A DNA stretch of 64,000 nt. It comes from an uncultured Eubacteriales bacterium. GTDB taxonomy: Bacteria; Bacillota; Clostridia; Christensenellales; UMGS416. A program made the position numbers and the translations under genes. Below the pieces are notes generated by a model. That model was not told the origin of the DNA. It searched no databases and saw nothing but the letters and a program-made list of their open reading frames with translations. Of the stretch, positions 42,197 to 50,192 are shown in pieces; within the stretch, counting starts at the first letter, position 1, and the number at the start of each line of letters is the position of its first letter. The stretch lies in contig UQLW01000007.1 of the NCBI GenBank assembly GCA_900542005.1, positions 1 through 64,000 of the forward strand. The letters are read 5' to 3'.

Positions 42197-43303
42197 ATGG
42201 GCAAGACTCAATGCCAATACCGGCTGGAGGGCGTAACGGATCACGGCGTGATCCTGCGTCCCAGCCAAAAGGGAGAGCCCCTCTATCCCTGCGAGGGAGG
42301 CGGCATACGGGAGGCGATCCTCAACAGGGAGGGGCCCTATTTTTACCTGTTCTATGACGGCTGGACCCCGCTGGACGTGGCCGATAAGATGAACTACAAC
42401 CTGCGGGCCCGCAGCCTCGACCTTCGCCATTGGGAGAAGCAGGGCGTTCAGCTGACCGGCGCGCGGCGTACCCATCCCGACGAGTCCCCGGCCGACCGCT
42501 TTGACTATTACTGCCGGGTATCCCCCTGGATTTACCAGGAGGAGGGTGTCTACTCCATGTTCTATATTGGCTCCGGCGGGCAAATGCCCGACAGCACCCC
42601 CGAGGTGCCCTATGCCACGCTGCTGGCCCATGGCGGCTCCATCGAGGGGCCCTGGCGGCCGGTCACCGAGGAGCCCGGCAAAGGCCGGCATGTCTGCTTT
42701 CCGCTTCGCCCCGGCACCTTTTACAGCCACACCGCCTGCGCAGGCCATGTCATGCGCAACCCGAAATGGCGCGGCGAAGGCGATCCGGACAACTACAAAT
42801 ACATGATGTTCTTTGGCGCCGCCTCCATGGAGGGCGAGCTAACCCGCGGCATTGGCATCGCCCGGACCAACGATCTGAACGCGACCGATGACTTTGACAA
42901 GATGGAGGGGAATTTCTGGCATATCGACGATCAGCCGCTGGCGCCCCTGGAGGACGATGTGGAAAACTCCAGCGTCTATTACGAGGCGTCAACGGGCACC
43001 TGGTACCTCTTCACCAACCATATCGATCCCACCAATACCTATACCGACGCCATATGGGTATACTGGACCCAGGACACCGACCACTGGGATCCCGCCAATA
43101 AGGCCGTCGTGCTGGACAGGCAAAACACGGTAGCGGTCAAGGGCGCCATCGGTATGCCGACGGTGCTGAAGCTTGACGGGCATACCCTCGCCATGGCCTA
43201 TGATGGAGCGGAGGGCGAGGATTACAGCCATATGAACCGCAGCATCTGCCTGGCCACCATCCGGCTTCCCCTGGCCGTGCCCGGCAGGGCGTCCGCCCAA
43301 TAA
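42197..43303 (+). CDS. Beta-propeller glycosidase-like protein (GH43-type superfamily)
   Basis: This 368-residue protein repeatedly shows blade strands such as YFYLFYDGW, GVYSMFYIGSGG, YKYMMFFGAAS and TWYLFTNHID, the pattern of five-bladed propeller glycosidases (GH43, GH32, GH130 superfamily). Acidic residues that could be catalytic include the Asp in YLFYDGW and the Glu in PLEDDVENSS. The exact family is not certain. No signal peptide. It follows the GH39-like gene with AGGAGG at its start and probably shares its substrate. Confidence 0.65.
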   Translation: MGKTQCQYRLEGVTDHGVILRPSQKGEPLYPCEGGGIREAILNREGPYFYLFYDGWTPLDVADKMNYNLRARSLDLRHWEKQGVQLTGARRTHPDESPADRFDYYCRVSPWIYQEEGVYSMFYIGSGGQMPDSTPEVPYATLLAHGGSIEGPWRPVTEEPGKGRHVCFPLRPGTFYSHTACAGHVMRNPKWRGEGDPDNYKYMMFFGAASMEGELTRGIGIARTNDLNATDDFDKMEGNFWHIDDQPLAPLEDDVENSSVYYEASTGTWYLFTNHIDPTNTYTDAIWVYWTQDTDHWDPANKAVVLDRQNTVAVKGAIGMPTVLKLDGHTLAMAYDGAEGEDYSHMNRSICLATIRLPLAVPGRASAQ

Positions 43304-43311
43304 AGATATAC

Positions 43312-43357
43312 CTAAAGCCCGCCCCCGGGGATATGCTCCCTGGGGGCGGGCTTTATA
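43312..43357. terminator. Bidirectional terminator
   Basis: The stem aaagcccgcccccgggg, pairing almost perfectly with ccctgggggcgggcttt, lies between the propeller gene and the convergent MerR gene. Confidence 0.85.
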
Positions 43358-43382
43358 CCGCGATATGCCTATGTCGCGCGCC

Positions 43383-44123
43383 TTATGCCTGCCCCTGCCT
43401 CGCCGCGCAATAGGCGGCAATGGCCCGGCTCATGGCGTTGGCCGCACCCGGCGCCTTCTGGTCGATCGTCCGGGCAAATCGCCCGTCGCTTGCATACAGC
43501 TGGCCCAAACCCGCCAGAATCTCCAGGGAGCAGGGATAATACCACCGGGAAATGTGAGCCTGCCAGGCCTCCACGCAGGCGGCCGCCTCAGGGCCCTCCG
43601 GATCAGCGCAAGCGGAAAAATCCCTCCAGATGGACTCGGCCTCCCGCTGGATCGCGTTCCAGTCCTCCGGGCGGTAGTTCCGGGTCCGGGCCTGGCTGGC
43701 CGCATATGCTTCTGTGCCGCCATAACGCGCCCGGGCCTCCCGCGCATAATCCTCCCGGGCCTGGCGCTGGGCGTCGTCGGTAAAATCGTCAAAGTTCATC
43801 GGTTCGTCTCCTTTCAGGAGGCGGTCCATTCGCGCCAGCATGCCCTCCAGCCGGCGCTTTTTGGCTTCCAGCAGCGCCCGCTGTTTTTTCAGGGTCCATT
43901 CGTCCAGCGGTCCATCCAGCAGCGGGCCGACCTCCCGCAGGGGGAAATCCAGCTCCCGCAGAAAAAGGATCCGCTTTAAGCGGACTAGCTCCGCCTCGCC
44001 ATAGAGCCGGTAGCCGCTCCCGCTGCGCACACAGGGCGGCAGAAGGCCCAACTCATCATAATAATGCAGCGTCCGGACGCTGACATGGCTGATGCAGGCG
44101 ACCTGCCGGACGGTGTAATACAT
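43383..44123 (-). CDS. MerR-family regulator with TipAS antibiotic-binding domain
   Basis: This 246-residue protein has an N-terminal winged helix (YTVRQVACISHVSVRTLHYYDELGL, then GYRLYGEAEL) and a coiled dimer helix (about 78-105). A C-terminal TipAS-like helical domain begins near 110 (FDDFTDDAQRQAREDYAREAR), including WNAIQREAESIWRDF. TipAS domains bind thiopeptide or other peptide antibiotics, and the regulator then activates promoters with long spacers. The gene has such a promoter itself. No obvious resistance gene is adjacent. Confidence 0.9.
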   Translation of the reverse strand: MYYTVRQVACISHVSVRTLHYYDELGLLPPCVRSGSGYRLYGEAELVRLKRILFLRELDFPLREVGPLLDGPLDEWTLKKQRALLEAKKRRLEGMLARMDRLLKGDEPMNFDDFTDDAQRQAREDYAREARARYGGTEAYAASQARTRNYRPEDWNAIQREAESIWRDFSACADPEGPEAAACVEAWQAHISRWYYPCSLEILAGLGQLYASDGRFARTIDQKAPGAANAMSRAIAAYCAARQGQA

Positions 44124-44145
44124 GGCGCTTTCACCTCCTGAGGGC

Positions 44146-44176
44146 AGTATAAGGCCTGACGGTGCGTGAGCGTCAA
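44146..44176 (-). promoter_or_regulatory. MerR-type promoter with 19-bp spacer and dyad operator
   Basis: On the minus strand TTGACG (44176-44171) and TATACT (44151-44146) are 19 bases apart. The spacer contains the inverted repeat TGACG-9 bases-CGTCA. A 19-bp spacer is the hallmark of MerR/TipA-controlled promoters, so autoregulation is predicted. The -35 overlaps the end of the upstream kinase gene. Confidence 0.78.
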
Positions 44177-44784
44177 GGGGTTAGGCCAAATAAATTTTCC
44201 GCCCATGCCAGCGTCTGCTCCGGGTCGCGGCCGCCATCCACCAGCCCGTGGGGGTAGCCGGCCTGGCGCGCCCCTTGGGCTACCAGCCGGGCGAACTGCT
44301 CATCCCGGTCCATCCAGTTGGAAAAGGCGCGGTCCGGGTCGCTGCAGGGCGCGAGGAACGGGGCCACCCATTCCCGCCGGGCGTACTGCTCCCGCTGAAA
44401 GCGCCGCGTGGGGGTCATGCAGATCACCTGCCGGGCCGGGACGCCCCTGGCTGCCAACCGCCAGGGCAAAAGCGCCGCGCCCTCGGCTATCACCGGCGCG
44501 GGCGCTTCCTCCAGCGCCTCCATCAGCCAGTCAAAGGTCGCTTCATAGTAGGCAAGCTCATCCTGAAGCAGCGCCTCCGGGGGCCTCAGCCACATGGCGT
44601 CCCGGCTGCCGCGCAGCCGCTGGGCCAGCCGCCGCACCGCCTCCACGCCCTGACGCTCCCCCCGCTCCAAAAATGGCGCCTCATAGTCGTCACAGCGCAC
44701 ATGGGTCAGCCCATACCGCTGCGACAGCGCCCTTGCCAGGGTGCTTTTACCGCAGCAGGGCGATCCCGCTAGATAATAGATCAT
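44173..44784 (-). CDS. P-loop kinase-like protein (AAA_33/zeta-toxin-like fold)
   Basis: This 203-residue protein has a Walker A loop GSPCCGKST (7-15) at the very N-terminus, THVRCDDYEAPFLERG as the acceptor-binding switch, VIAEGAALLPWRL (Walker B-like) and CMTPTRRFQREQYARREW as a lid with arginines. It resembles small-molecule or nucleotide kinases. The substrate is unknown. It is independent of the MerR gene, whose promoter overlaps its last codons. Confidence 0.7.
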   Translation of the reverse strand: MIYYLAGSPCCGKSTLARALSQRYGLTHVRCDDYEAPFLERGERQGVEAVRRLAQRLRGSRDAMWLRPPEALLQDELAYYEATFDWLMEALEEAPAPVIAEGAALLPWRLAARGVPARQVICMTPTRRFQREQYARREWVAPFLAPCSDPDRAFSNWMDRDEQFARLVAQGARQAGYPHGLVDGGRDPEQTLAWAENLFGLTP

Positions 44785-44876
44785 CGGCGTTCCCTATTCC
44801 CCCTTCCTTGCCAAAGCCCCCGGGCCGATAGCCGCCCTTGTGGCGCTTAGCGGCGAAGATGCTTGCATTCACGCTT

Positions 44877-44882
44877 ATTATA
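44877..44882 (-). promoter_or_regulatory. -10 element for P-loop kinase gene
   Basis: A consensus TATAAT on the minus strand lies 93 bases upstream of the start codon; the -35 is poor. Confidence 0.35.
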
Positions 44883-44937
44883 CAGCATATACGGCAGCCG
44901 CGACAGGGCGGTTAAGCTCCACAGGCGCAAATAGAAA

Positions 44938-44958
44938 GCCGGCGGCTATGCCGCCGGT
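44938..44958 (-). terminator. Terminator after small coiled-coil gene
   Basis: The stem ccggcggc/gccgccgg is followed on the minus strand by TTTCTATTT. Confidence 0.65.
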
Positions 44959-44967
44959 CCAATCCGC

Positions 44968-45240
44968 CTATTTGATAGAGCCAACTTGCCGGTCTGGAAC
45001 CGTTCGCTTCTCCTTGGCCTCCCGGACGTCCCTTTCCAGCAGTGCCAGCCGTGCCTCCAGCTCTTGGAACTCCCTGACAAGCTGCTTTGAATCGGCCAGC
45101 AGGCTTTGCGCCCGGGCCTGCCACGCACCGGCAGCCGGCTCCACCGCAGGGCAGCGTTCCGCCGCCCTTGCGCCGGTGGGCGCTCCGGCCAGGCAGGCCA
45201 GCGCTGCCGCCGTCAGGGCAATTTTGCTTCCCATCTTCAT
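44968..45240 (-). CDS. Small secreted coiled-coil protein A
   Basis: This 90-residue protein has a signal peptide (KMGSKIALTAAALACLAGAPTGARA) and a short charged helix at the C-terminus (SKQLVREFQELEARLALLERDVREAKEK). The ATG at 45240 follows GAGGAAA; a second ATG two codons later is possible. The helix is closely similar to that of the neighbouring 69-residue protein. I recognise no family. Confidence 0.6.
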   Translation of the reverse strand: MKMGSKIALTAAALACLAGAPTGARAAERCPAVEPAAGAWQARAQSLLADSKQLVREFQELEARLALLERDVREAKEKRTVPDRQVGSIK

Positions 45241-45368
45241 GCTATTTCCTCTTTTCCCCAAACAAATTCCCTTTTTCTATACCGGCCTTATTTTATCATG
45301 GATCGCGCCGCTGCGGCTGCTCTTCGAGAAAGCTCGTTATTTTTCCCCTTTATCCCCCAATCCTTCCA

Positions 45369-45400
45369 TAAAAAAAACGGCGCGGGAAGGACCCGTACCG
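45369..45400 (-). terminator. Terminator between the two coiled-coil genes
   Basis: On the minus strand a nine-pair hairpin with one mismatch (CGGTACGGG...CCCGCGCCG) is followed by eight T residues. The perfect palindrome gctcccgcccc/ggggcgggagc at 45416-45439 lies just upstream without a T run. Confidence 0.7.
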
Positions 45401-45452
45401 CATATCGCTGTATACGCTCCCGCCCCTTGGGGCGGGAGCCGTCCGGAGCCGG

Positions 45453-45662
45453 TCAATCGCCCCTGTGGCCGCGAACTGTCCGCTCCAGGTTGGCGAGCTT
45501 TTCATCCAGCTCCTCGAATTCCGAGACCAGCTTCTTCAGCTCCGCCAGTTTTTCCTTCAGCCTGCGCTCCCGAATCTCCTCCTCCCCTTTTATCATGCCG
45601 GAAGCGCCTAAGCGGCCATCGCAAAGAAATGCAGTTACATAGACTGAATGGAAGTTTTTCAT
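45453..45662 (-). CDS. Small coiled-coil protein B, paralogue of the neighbour
   Basis: This 69-residue protein has a short hydrophobic N-terminus (KNFHSVYVTAFLCDG) and a long charged helix containing LKKLVSEFEELDEKLANLERTVR. That helix matches KQLVREFQELEARLALLERDVR of the adjacent small protein. The ATG at 45662 has six bases after GGAGGT. It has its own promoter and terminator. Function unknown; a small coiled-coil surface or regulatory peptide. Confidence 0.6.
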   Translation of the reverse strand: MKNFHSVYVTAFLCDGRLGASGMIKGEEEIRERRLKEKLAELKKLVSEFEELDEKLANLERTVRGHRGD

Positions 45663-45732
45663 AGACATACCTCCGTTCCCTGGATAAATTTGCATAACCA
45701 GCCTGTTCAATGGGCTCAAGCATTTCCTACCA

Positions 45733-45761
45733 ATTATATCCAATTATGCGTTTATTGTCGA
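45733..45761 (-). promoter_or_regulatory. Promoter for small protein B
   Basis: On the minus strand TCGACA (45761-45756) and TATAAT (45738-45733) are 17 bases apart. Confidence 0.65.
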
Positions 45762-45888
45762 CAGAAATCGTCATAAAATGTCAAGGAATTCCCAGCGTCT
45801 TTTCTGGAAATTCCCTAAATTTCCCAACATCCGGCCTTTTTAACCGCAAAAAATGTGATATTGCTTTGCCGGACGGCGGCCGCCCGGC

Positions 45889-45927
45889 AAAAAAGCGCGG
45901 GAAGTCCGGTTGAACCTCCCGCGCTTT
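45889..45927 (-). terminator. Terminator of the murein-peptide operon
   Basis: The stem aaagcgcggga/tcccgcgcttt with a loop of about 14 bases ends on the minus strand in TTTTTT, about 100 bases after the amidohydrolase stop. Confidence 0.85.
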
Positions 45928-46027
45928 GACAATGCGCCTTTATGGGTTTTTAATACCGGCTTCTACCGGCCCGATCTCCCTATCGCTCCCCGGGCCGCGC
46001 TTTCTCCGCGGCCAACCGCGGCGCCGT

Positions 46028-47650
46028 TCAGCCTCTGGCGCGCTGATAGCGCACCTTACCGTCCATAACCGTCATTTCCACCCGCGCCTCACGAAGCTGG
46101 TCCGGGCCAAGCTCATAGAGGTCACTGTCAAATACCGTAAAATCCGCCAGCATACCCGGAGCCAGGACGCCGGCCCGGCCCTCAAGCCCCAGCGCGCGGG
46201 CGCCCGCCGCTGTATAAAGCCCCACCGCCTCCTGGATGCTCAGGCGCTGTTCCGGGAACCAGCCGCCCTGGGGCCTGCCCTGATAATCCTGCCTTGTCAC
46301 CGCGCAATACAGGCCGCAGAGGGGATCCAGCGACTCTACCGGGCAGTCGCTTCCAGCAGAAACCGGGATTCCCGCTTCCAGCATGGTCTTGAAGGCATAG
46401 CTGGTCGCCGCCAGCGAGCGTCCCACGCGGGCCTCGGCCATGGATAGATCGTATTCCAAAAACACCGGCTGGGCAAAGACCTGCATCCGCTGCTCCCGGA
46501 TGCGCCCTATCAGCGCCGGGTCGGTAATCTGGCAGTGGATGATCCCATGGCGCAGCGCCGTGTTGGGGCATCGCGCCTGCGCCGCCGATACCGCATCCAA
46601 CACCATCTCAATCGCGCCGTCTCCAATGGCGTGAACCGCCACGGCCATACCCCGCCGGTGGGCCATGAACACCAGCCGGTTGAGCTGCCTTTGGGTGTAC
46701 AGCGCAATTCCCCGGTTGCCGGGATCATCCCGGTAGTCTTCGCGCAGATAGGCGGAACGCGCGCCCAGCGACCCATCGGCCAGCAGCTTCAGCGGCCCCA
46801 GCCGGAAAAGGCCGTCGCCCCAGCCGGGGCCGTAGCCCCGCTCGAAGAAATCCTGCAGCGTTTCCTCATCAGGCAAGAGGCACTGCTCCACCACCCGCAC
46901 CGGCATCTCGCCCCGCTGGGCCAGCGCATGATAAGCGGCGATCACCCGCTCCCACGGGCAGGGAAGCGAGGCCAGATCCTCGCTCCCCAGAGCTGTAAGG
47001 CCCAAGGCGGCCGCCCGCTGCATGCCCTCCAGCAGCAGCGCCTCCACCTCGGCCTGTTCCATTTGGGCTCCGCTATGCATCAGGGCCATGGCGTCTTCAT
47101 AGAAGAGCCCGTCCGGCTGGCCGTCCTCTCCGAGGGTAAAGCTGCCGCCGGGCGGGCATGCCGTCCCGGCGTTCACGCCCTTGATCTGCATGGCCAGGCT
47201 GTTGGCCACCCGGCAGTGGCCGCATACCCGGTCCAGCACGATAGGATGCGCTTGGGATATGGCATCCAGATCATGACGGTTCGGCAGCCGCCTCTCGGCG
47301 AAAAGGTCCTGATTCCACCCGCAGCCGCGCACCCATTGCCCCTTGGGGATCTTTCTTTGCCTAATAAAATCCCGCACCGCCTGCTTGAGCTCTTCCAAGC
47401 TCTTGATGCCGTAAAGCTGCACCTCGCCCAGGGAAAGGGCCATGTGCGCGGTATGCATATGGCTGTCCACCAGGCCCGGCGTCACACACCGCCCCTGAAG
47501 GTCGATGACCCGCGCGCCGGCGCCCGCCCGGCGGATCAGGTCGTTGCCCCCCACGGCGGCGATATGATTGCCCTCCACCGCCAGGGCCCGGGCAAAGGGC
47601 CGCTCCGGATCCTGGGTATGGATCCGGCCATTGATCAGGATCATATCCAT
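46028..47650 (-). CDS. YtcJ-like metal-dependent amidohydrolase (Amidohydro_3)
   Basis: This 540-residue protein has the composite amidohydrolase layout. A small beta domain at the N-terminus ends in CVTPGLVDSHMHTAHM with the HxH metal pair at 64 and 66, followed by a barrel containing AVAVHAIGDGAIEMVLD and ALRHGIIHCQI histidines, and the C-terminal GMLADFTVFDSDLYEL. It hydrolyses an amide or N-acyl bond. Being last in the murein-peptide operon, with its start abutting the NlpC/P60 stop, it may act on an amino-acid amide or N-acyl product of the pathway. No signal peptide. Confidence 0.82.
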   Translation of the reverse strand: MDMILINGRIHTQDPERPFARALAVEGNHIAAVGGNDLIRRAGAGARVIDLQGRCVTPGLVDSHMHTAHMALSLGEVQLYGIKSLEELKQAVRDFIRQRKIPKGQWVRGCGWNQDLFAERRLPNRHDLDAISQAHPIVLDRVCGHCRVANSLAMQIKGVNAGTACPPGGSFTLGEDGQPDGLFYEDAMALMHSGAQMEQAEVEALLLEGMQRAAALGLTALGSEDLASLPCPWERVIAAYHALAQRGEMPVRVVEQCLLPDEETLQDFFERGYGPGWGDGLFRLGPLKLLADGSLGARSAYLREDYRDDPGNRGIALYTQRQLNRLVFMAHRRGMAVAVHAIGDGAIEMVLDAVSAAQARCPNTALRHGIIHCQITDPALIGRIREQRMQVFAQPVFLEYDLSMAEARVGRSLAATSYAFKTMLEAGIPVSAGSDCPVESLDPLCGLYCAVTRQDYQGRPQGGWFPEQRLSIQEAVGLYTAAGARALGLEGRAGVLAPGMLADFTVFDSDLYELGPDQLREARVEMTVMDGKVRYQRARG

Positions 47651-48463
47651 CTAAAACAAGCTCCCCACCATCGTGACCGATGAAAAAAGGTCCTCCCGGA
47701 AATCCGGATCGTCCGGCCGCAGCGAATTGACCACCACGCCGTCGCTGCCCTCGGCGGCAGTAGCGTGCACATACCGTCCATCGCCCAGATACAGGGCCAC
47801 ATGCCCGGGGAAAAAGAGAAGATCCCCCTGGCCAATCCGGTCCATACCGATCTCATGGATCGGATAACCCGGCCTGACGTCGGCATCCCGGTAGATCATG
47901 ATGCCCTGCAGGAGATACGCCATGGAGCACAGGCCTGAGCAGTCGATCCCCCAGGGGGTTTTTCCACCCCAGCGGTACTGCGTACCCCGGTAGGACAGGG
48001 CGGTGCGGGCAAGATCGCTGCGCAGCTCCATCGCGTCGCGCTGCTGCCAGGGCGTCTCCGGGCGGGTCCCCAGGCCGCTTGCACGCGCATAGCCCTGCCG
48101 GCCGTCGGGCAGCTCAACCCTAGACCAGCCCTGCTGCCGGTCCAGCTCGAAAAGCCGCGCCCCCCGGGGCAGCGTCTCCAGCGTCCAGGACTGAACCCGC
48201 GGTTCCGCCATAACATCCAGGGCGGCGCGGGTCACCTGGCGCAGCGTCCGCCCGGCCCAGTCACAGCTTTGCAGCTCATCCTCCAGCAGGCACGCCTTCG
48301 GGATATAGCCCGTATAGCCATATTCCGTCGTCGCCTTTACATATTCATCCCGGCGCTCTCCCAGCTCCACGACCATGCCGGCCAGCGCCTCGTCCGTCCG
48401 CTCGCAGTCGGGCCTGGGTTCGGCCATCAGCGGGCCGATGGGGGTAATGACAATGGCTTTCAT
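47651..48463 (-). CDS. NlpC/P60 endopeptidase, YkfC-like (gamma-D-Glu-diamino acid)
   Basis: This 270-residue protein has two SH3-like domains (about 1-60 and 75-135) and a C40 peptidase domain. Catalytic residues are Cys175 (GIDCSGLC), His221 (FPGHVALYLGDG) and His233 (YVHA). There is no signal peptide. The layout matches YkfC-type enzymes that cut gamma-D-Glu-meso-Dap bonds in murein peptides carrying free N-terminal L-Ala. The LD-carboxypeptidase, epimerase and Opp genes beside it parallel the B. subtilis ykfABCD set. Confidence 0.88.
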   Translation of the reverse strand: MKAIVITPIGPLMAEPRPDCERTDEALAGMVVELGERRDEYVKATTEYGYTGYIPKACLLEDELQSCDWAGRTLRQVTRAALDVMAEPRVQSWTLETLPRGARLFELDRQQGWSRVELPDGRQGYARASGLGTRPETPWQQRDAMELRSDLARTALSYRGTQYRWGGKTPWGIDCSGLCSMAYLLQGIMIYRDADVRPGYPIHEIGMDRIGQGDLLFFPGHVALYLGDGRYVHATAAEGSDGVVVNSLRPDDPDFREDLFSSVTMVGSLF

Positions 48464-49251
48464 GCTTCCTCCCTTTCCAGCTCATCCCATATTTTCCTGG
48501 CCATCGTACCAATCAGCCGCGGGCCCAGCTCTTCGTCGGGCGCGTCCGATACAAAGATGCCCAGATAAAAGTCGCCGCCGGGCCGGTAAAAGATCCCGCT
48601 GTCATGGGCCAGGCCCGGCAATCCTCCGGATTTGTGAGCCACCGTAAGGTTCCGCGGCAAATAACGGTAGAAAAGCTCATAATCCCGGTTATCCTTCAGC
48701 ACCTCCAGGGCCGTCCGGCGCAGCGGCTCCGTCAGCACGCCGCCATGGTAAAGGCGGCTGAAGATCATGAATTGCTCCCGGGCAGTCGTATAGTTGTTGC
48801 GTCCGGCGGCCACTGCGTCAAAATCCAGCATCAGCCGCTCCAGCCGCGTGGTCTTAAGCCCAAGGGAAGCAAAATAGCCGTTTACCGCTTCCATGCCCAG
48901 CAGCCGGATCAGGATATTGGTACAGCTATTGTCGCTGACGGTAATCATAAACCGCATGATCTCATCCAGCGAATAGGCGCCCGGCCCCTGCTCGAAAAAG
49001 CGGCTGTCCGGCAGGATCATAGCCTCCGTCACCTCAATCCTGGCGCTGAGGGCATACTCGCCCCGCTGCACCCGGTCCAGCAGCGCCATCATCAGCGGGG
49101 TCTTGATGGTGCTGGCCGATACCGTCTCCTCATCGGGCCGGTAGGCAGCCCAGGGCTTGTCCTCCGCCATCCCCTGCCAAAGCAGGCTGACCTTGGCCGG
49201 CGCGGAAGCCGCCATCGCTTCCAGCTGGGCGCTTACGCTTGCTTTGCTCAT
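48460..49251 (-). CDS. Cytosolic class A beta-lactamase-fold serine hydrolase 1
   Basis: This 263-residue protein shows the three active-site elements of the family: S47-T-I-K50, S106-D-N108 and K207-S-G209 (HKSGG). The omega-loop of true penicillinases (RxExxLN) is not recognisable; at its place is DFDAVAAGRNNYTT. No signal peptide is present, so it should stay in the cytoplasm, unusual for a beta-lactamase. It overlaps the YkfC-like gene by 4 bases. An amidase or peptidase role in murein-peptide processing is inferred. The start is uncertain (49251 or 49263). Confidence 0.8.
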   Translation of the reverse strand: MSKASVSAQLEAMAASAPAKVSLLWQGMAEDKPWAAYRPDEETVSASTIKTPLMMALLDRVQRGEYALSARIEVTEAMILPDSRFFEQGPGAYSLDEIMRFMITVSDNSCTNILIRLLGMEAVNGYFASLGLKTTRLERLMLDFDAVAAGRNNYTTAREQFMIFSRLYHGGVLTEPLRRTALEVLKDNRDYELFYRYLPRNLTVAHKSGGLPGLAHDSGIFYRPGGDFYLGIFVSDAPDEELGPRLIGTMARKIWDELEREEA

Positions 49252-49255
49252 GTTA

Positions 49256-50176
49256 TCATCCATCCTCCTCAATCACCAGGGTAAGCCCGTCGGCGTTCAG
49301 GCAGGCCATAGCCCCCATCGGCAGGCTGCCGGTGGGCAGGCTGTGCCCGCAGGATAGTCCCATCACCGCCGGCACGCCGGCGGCGGATAGGTGATCCTGA
49401 AATACCTCCGCAAGGGTCAGCGATTGCTCCGGCTCCCTGGCCTGGCAGTCGGTCCAGTCGCCCAGGATGATGCCGGCGGCGCTTTTCAGCTTGCCTGCGG
49501 CAGCCAGCTGCTGCAGCATGCCATCCACCCGGTAGGGCGCCTCGTCCACATCCTCCAGGAAAAGCAGCCGTCCCCGGGTGTCAATCTCATAGCCTGTGCC
49601 CAGGGACGAGACCACCAGGGAAAGGTTGCCGCCCACAAGCCGTCCCCGGGCCTGTCCCCCTGCCAGGCGGGCAAGCCGCCTGCCTTCCGGCAGCGTGTAC
49701 GGCCCGGCCAGCGAACCAAAAAGCGCCCTTTGCAAGCTGGACGCGGTATAAGCGTCCAGCGGCTTGTACACCTCCGTGGAGGGCATGGGCATATGATAGC
49801 TGGCGAAGCCGCAGCGCTGGTTCAGCATGATATGCAGCGCCGTAATATCGCTGTAGCCGCCGAAAAACTTGGGATGGGCGGCGATGGCGTCAAAATCCAG
49901 CCGGTTCATCAGCCGCTGCGCCCCATAGCCGCCCCGGATACACCAGATCCCATCCACCGAGTCATCCAGGAAGGCCCGCATCAGGTCGCCGGCGCGCAGC
50001 TCATCGCTGCCGGCCAGGTAGCCTCGCCGGGCGCGGCAGCTCTCATACACCAGGGGCGTCAGCCCCAGGCGGCGCACAGCCTCCACCGCCGGGGCCAATC
50101 GCTCCGGCGGCACCGGGCCCGCCGGCGACAGCAGGGCCACCCGGCTTCCGGGCCGCAGTTTTGCAGGGAAGATCAT
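49256..50176 (-). CDS. LD-carboxypeptidase, peptidase family S66 (LdcA-like)
   Basis: This 306-residue serine peptidase has the S66 triad: Ser109 in FFGGYSDITALH, Glu208 in LFLEDVDEAPYR and His278 in GLSCGHSLPTG. LdcA removes the terminal D-Ala from murein tetrapeptides in the cytoplasm, giving tripeptides. The ATG at 50176 has AAAGGAG upstream; the open frame upstream lies within the oppF gene. It lies between oppF and the beta-lactamase-like gene. Confidence 0.9.
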   Translation of the reverse strand: MIFPAKLRPGSRVALLSPAGPVPPERLAPAVEAVRRLGLTPLVYESCRARRGYLAGSDELRAGDLMRAFLDDSVDGIWCIRGGYGAQRLMNRLDFDAIAAHPKFFGGYSDITALHIMLNQRCGFASYHMPMPSTEVYKPLDAYTASSLQRALFGSLAGPYTLPEGRRLARLAGGQARGRLVGGNLSLVVSSLGTGYEIDTRGRLLFLEDVDEAPYRVDGMLQQLAAAGKLKSAAGIILGDWTDCQAREPEQSLTLAEVFQDHLSAAGVPAVMGLSCGHSLPTGSLPMGAMACLNADGLTLVIEEDG

Positions 50177-50192
50177 CCTTACACTCCTTTCC

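Larger units (their letters stand above)
45663..46027. other. Intergenic region between small protein B and murein operon
   Basis: It contains the promoter of small protein B and the terminator of the murein operon (listed separately). The AT-richer stretch 45762-45870 holds a TTGACA-like hexamer without a matching -10. No gene is supported. Confidence 0.5.

Noticed and set aside
45416..45439. Perfect 24-base palindrome gctcccgcccc/ggggcgggagc
   Set aside because: No T run on either strand and no promoter nearby; probably an accessory part of the adjacent terminator region.
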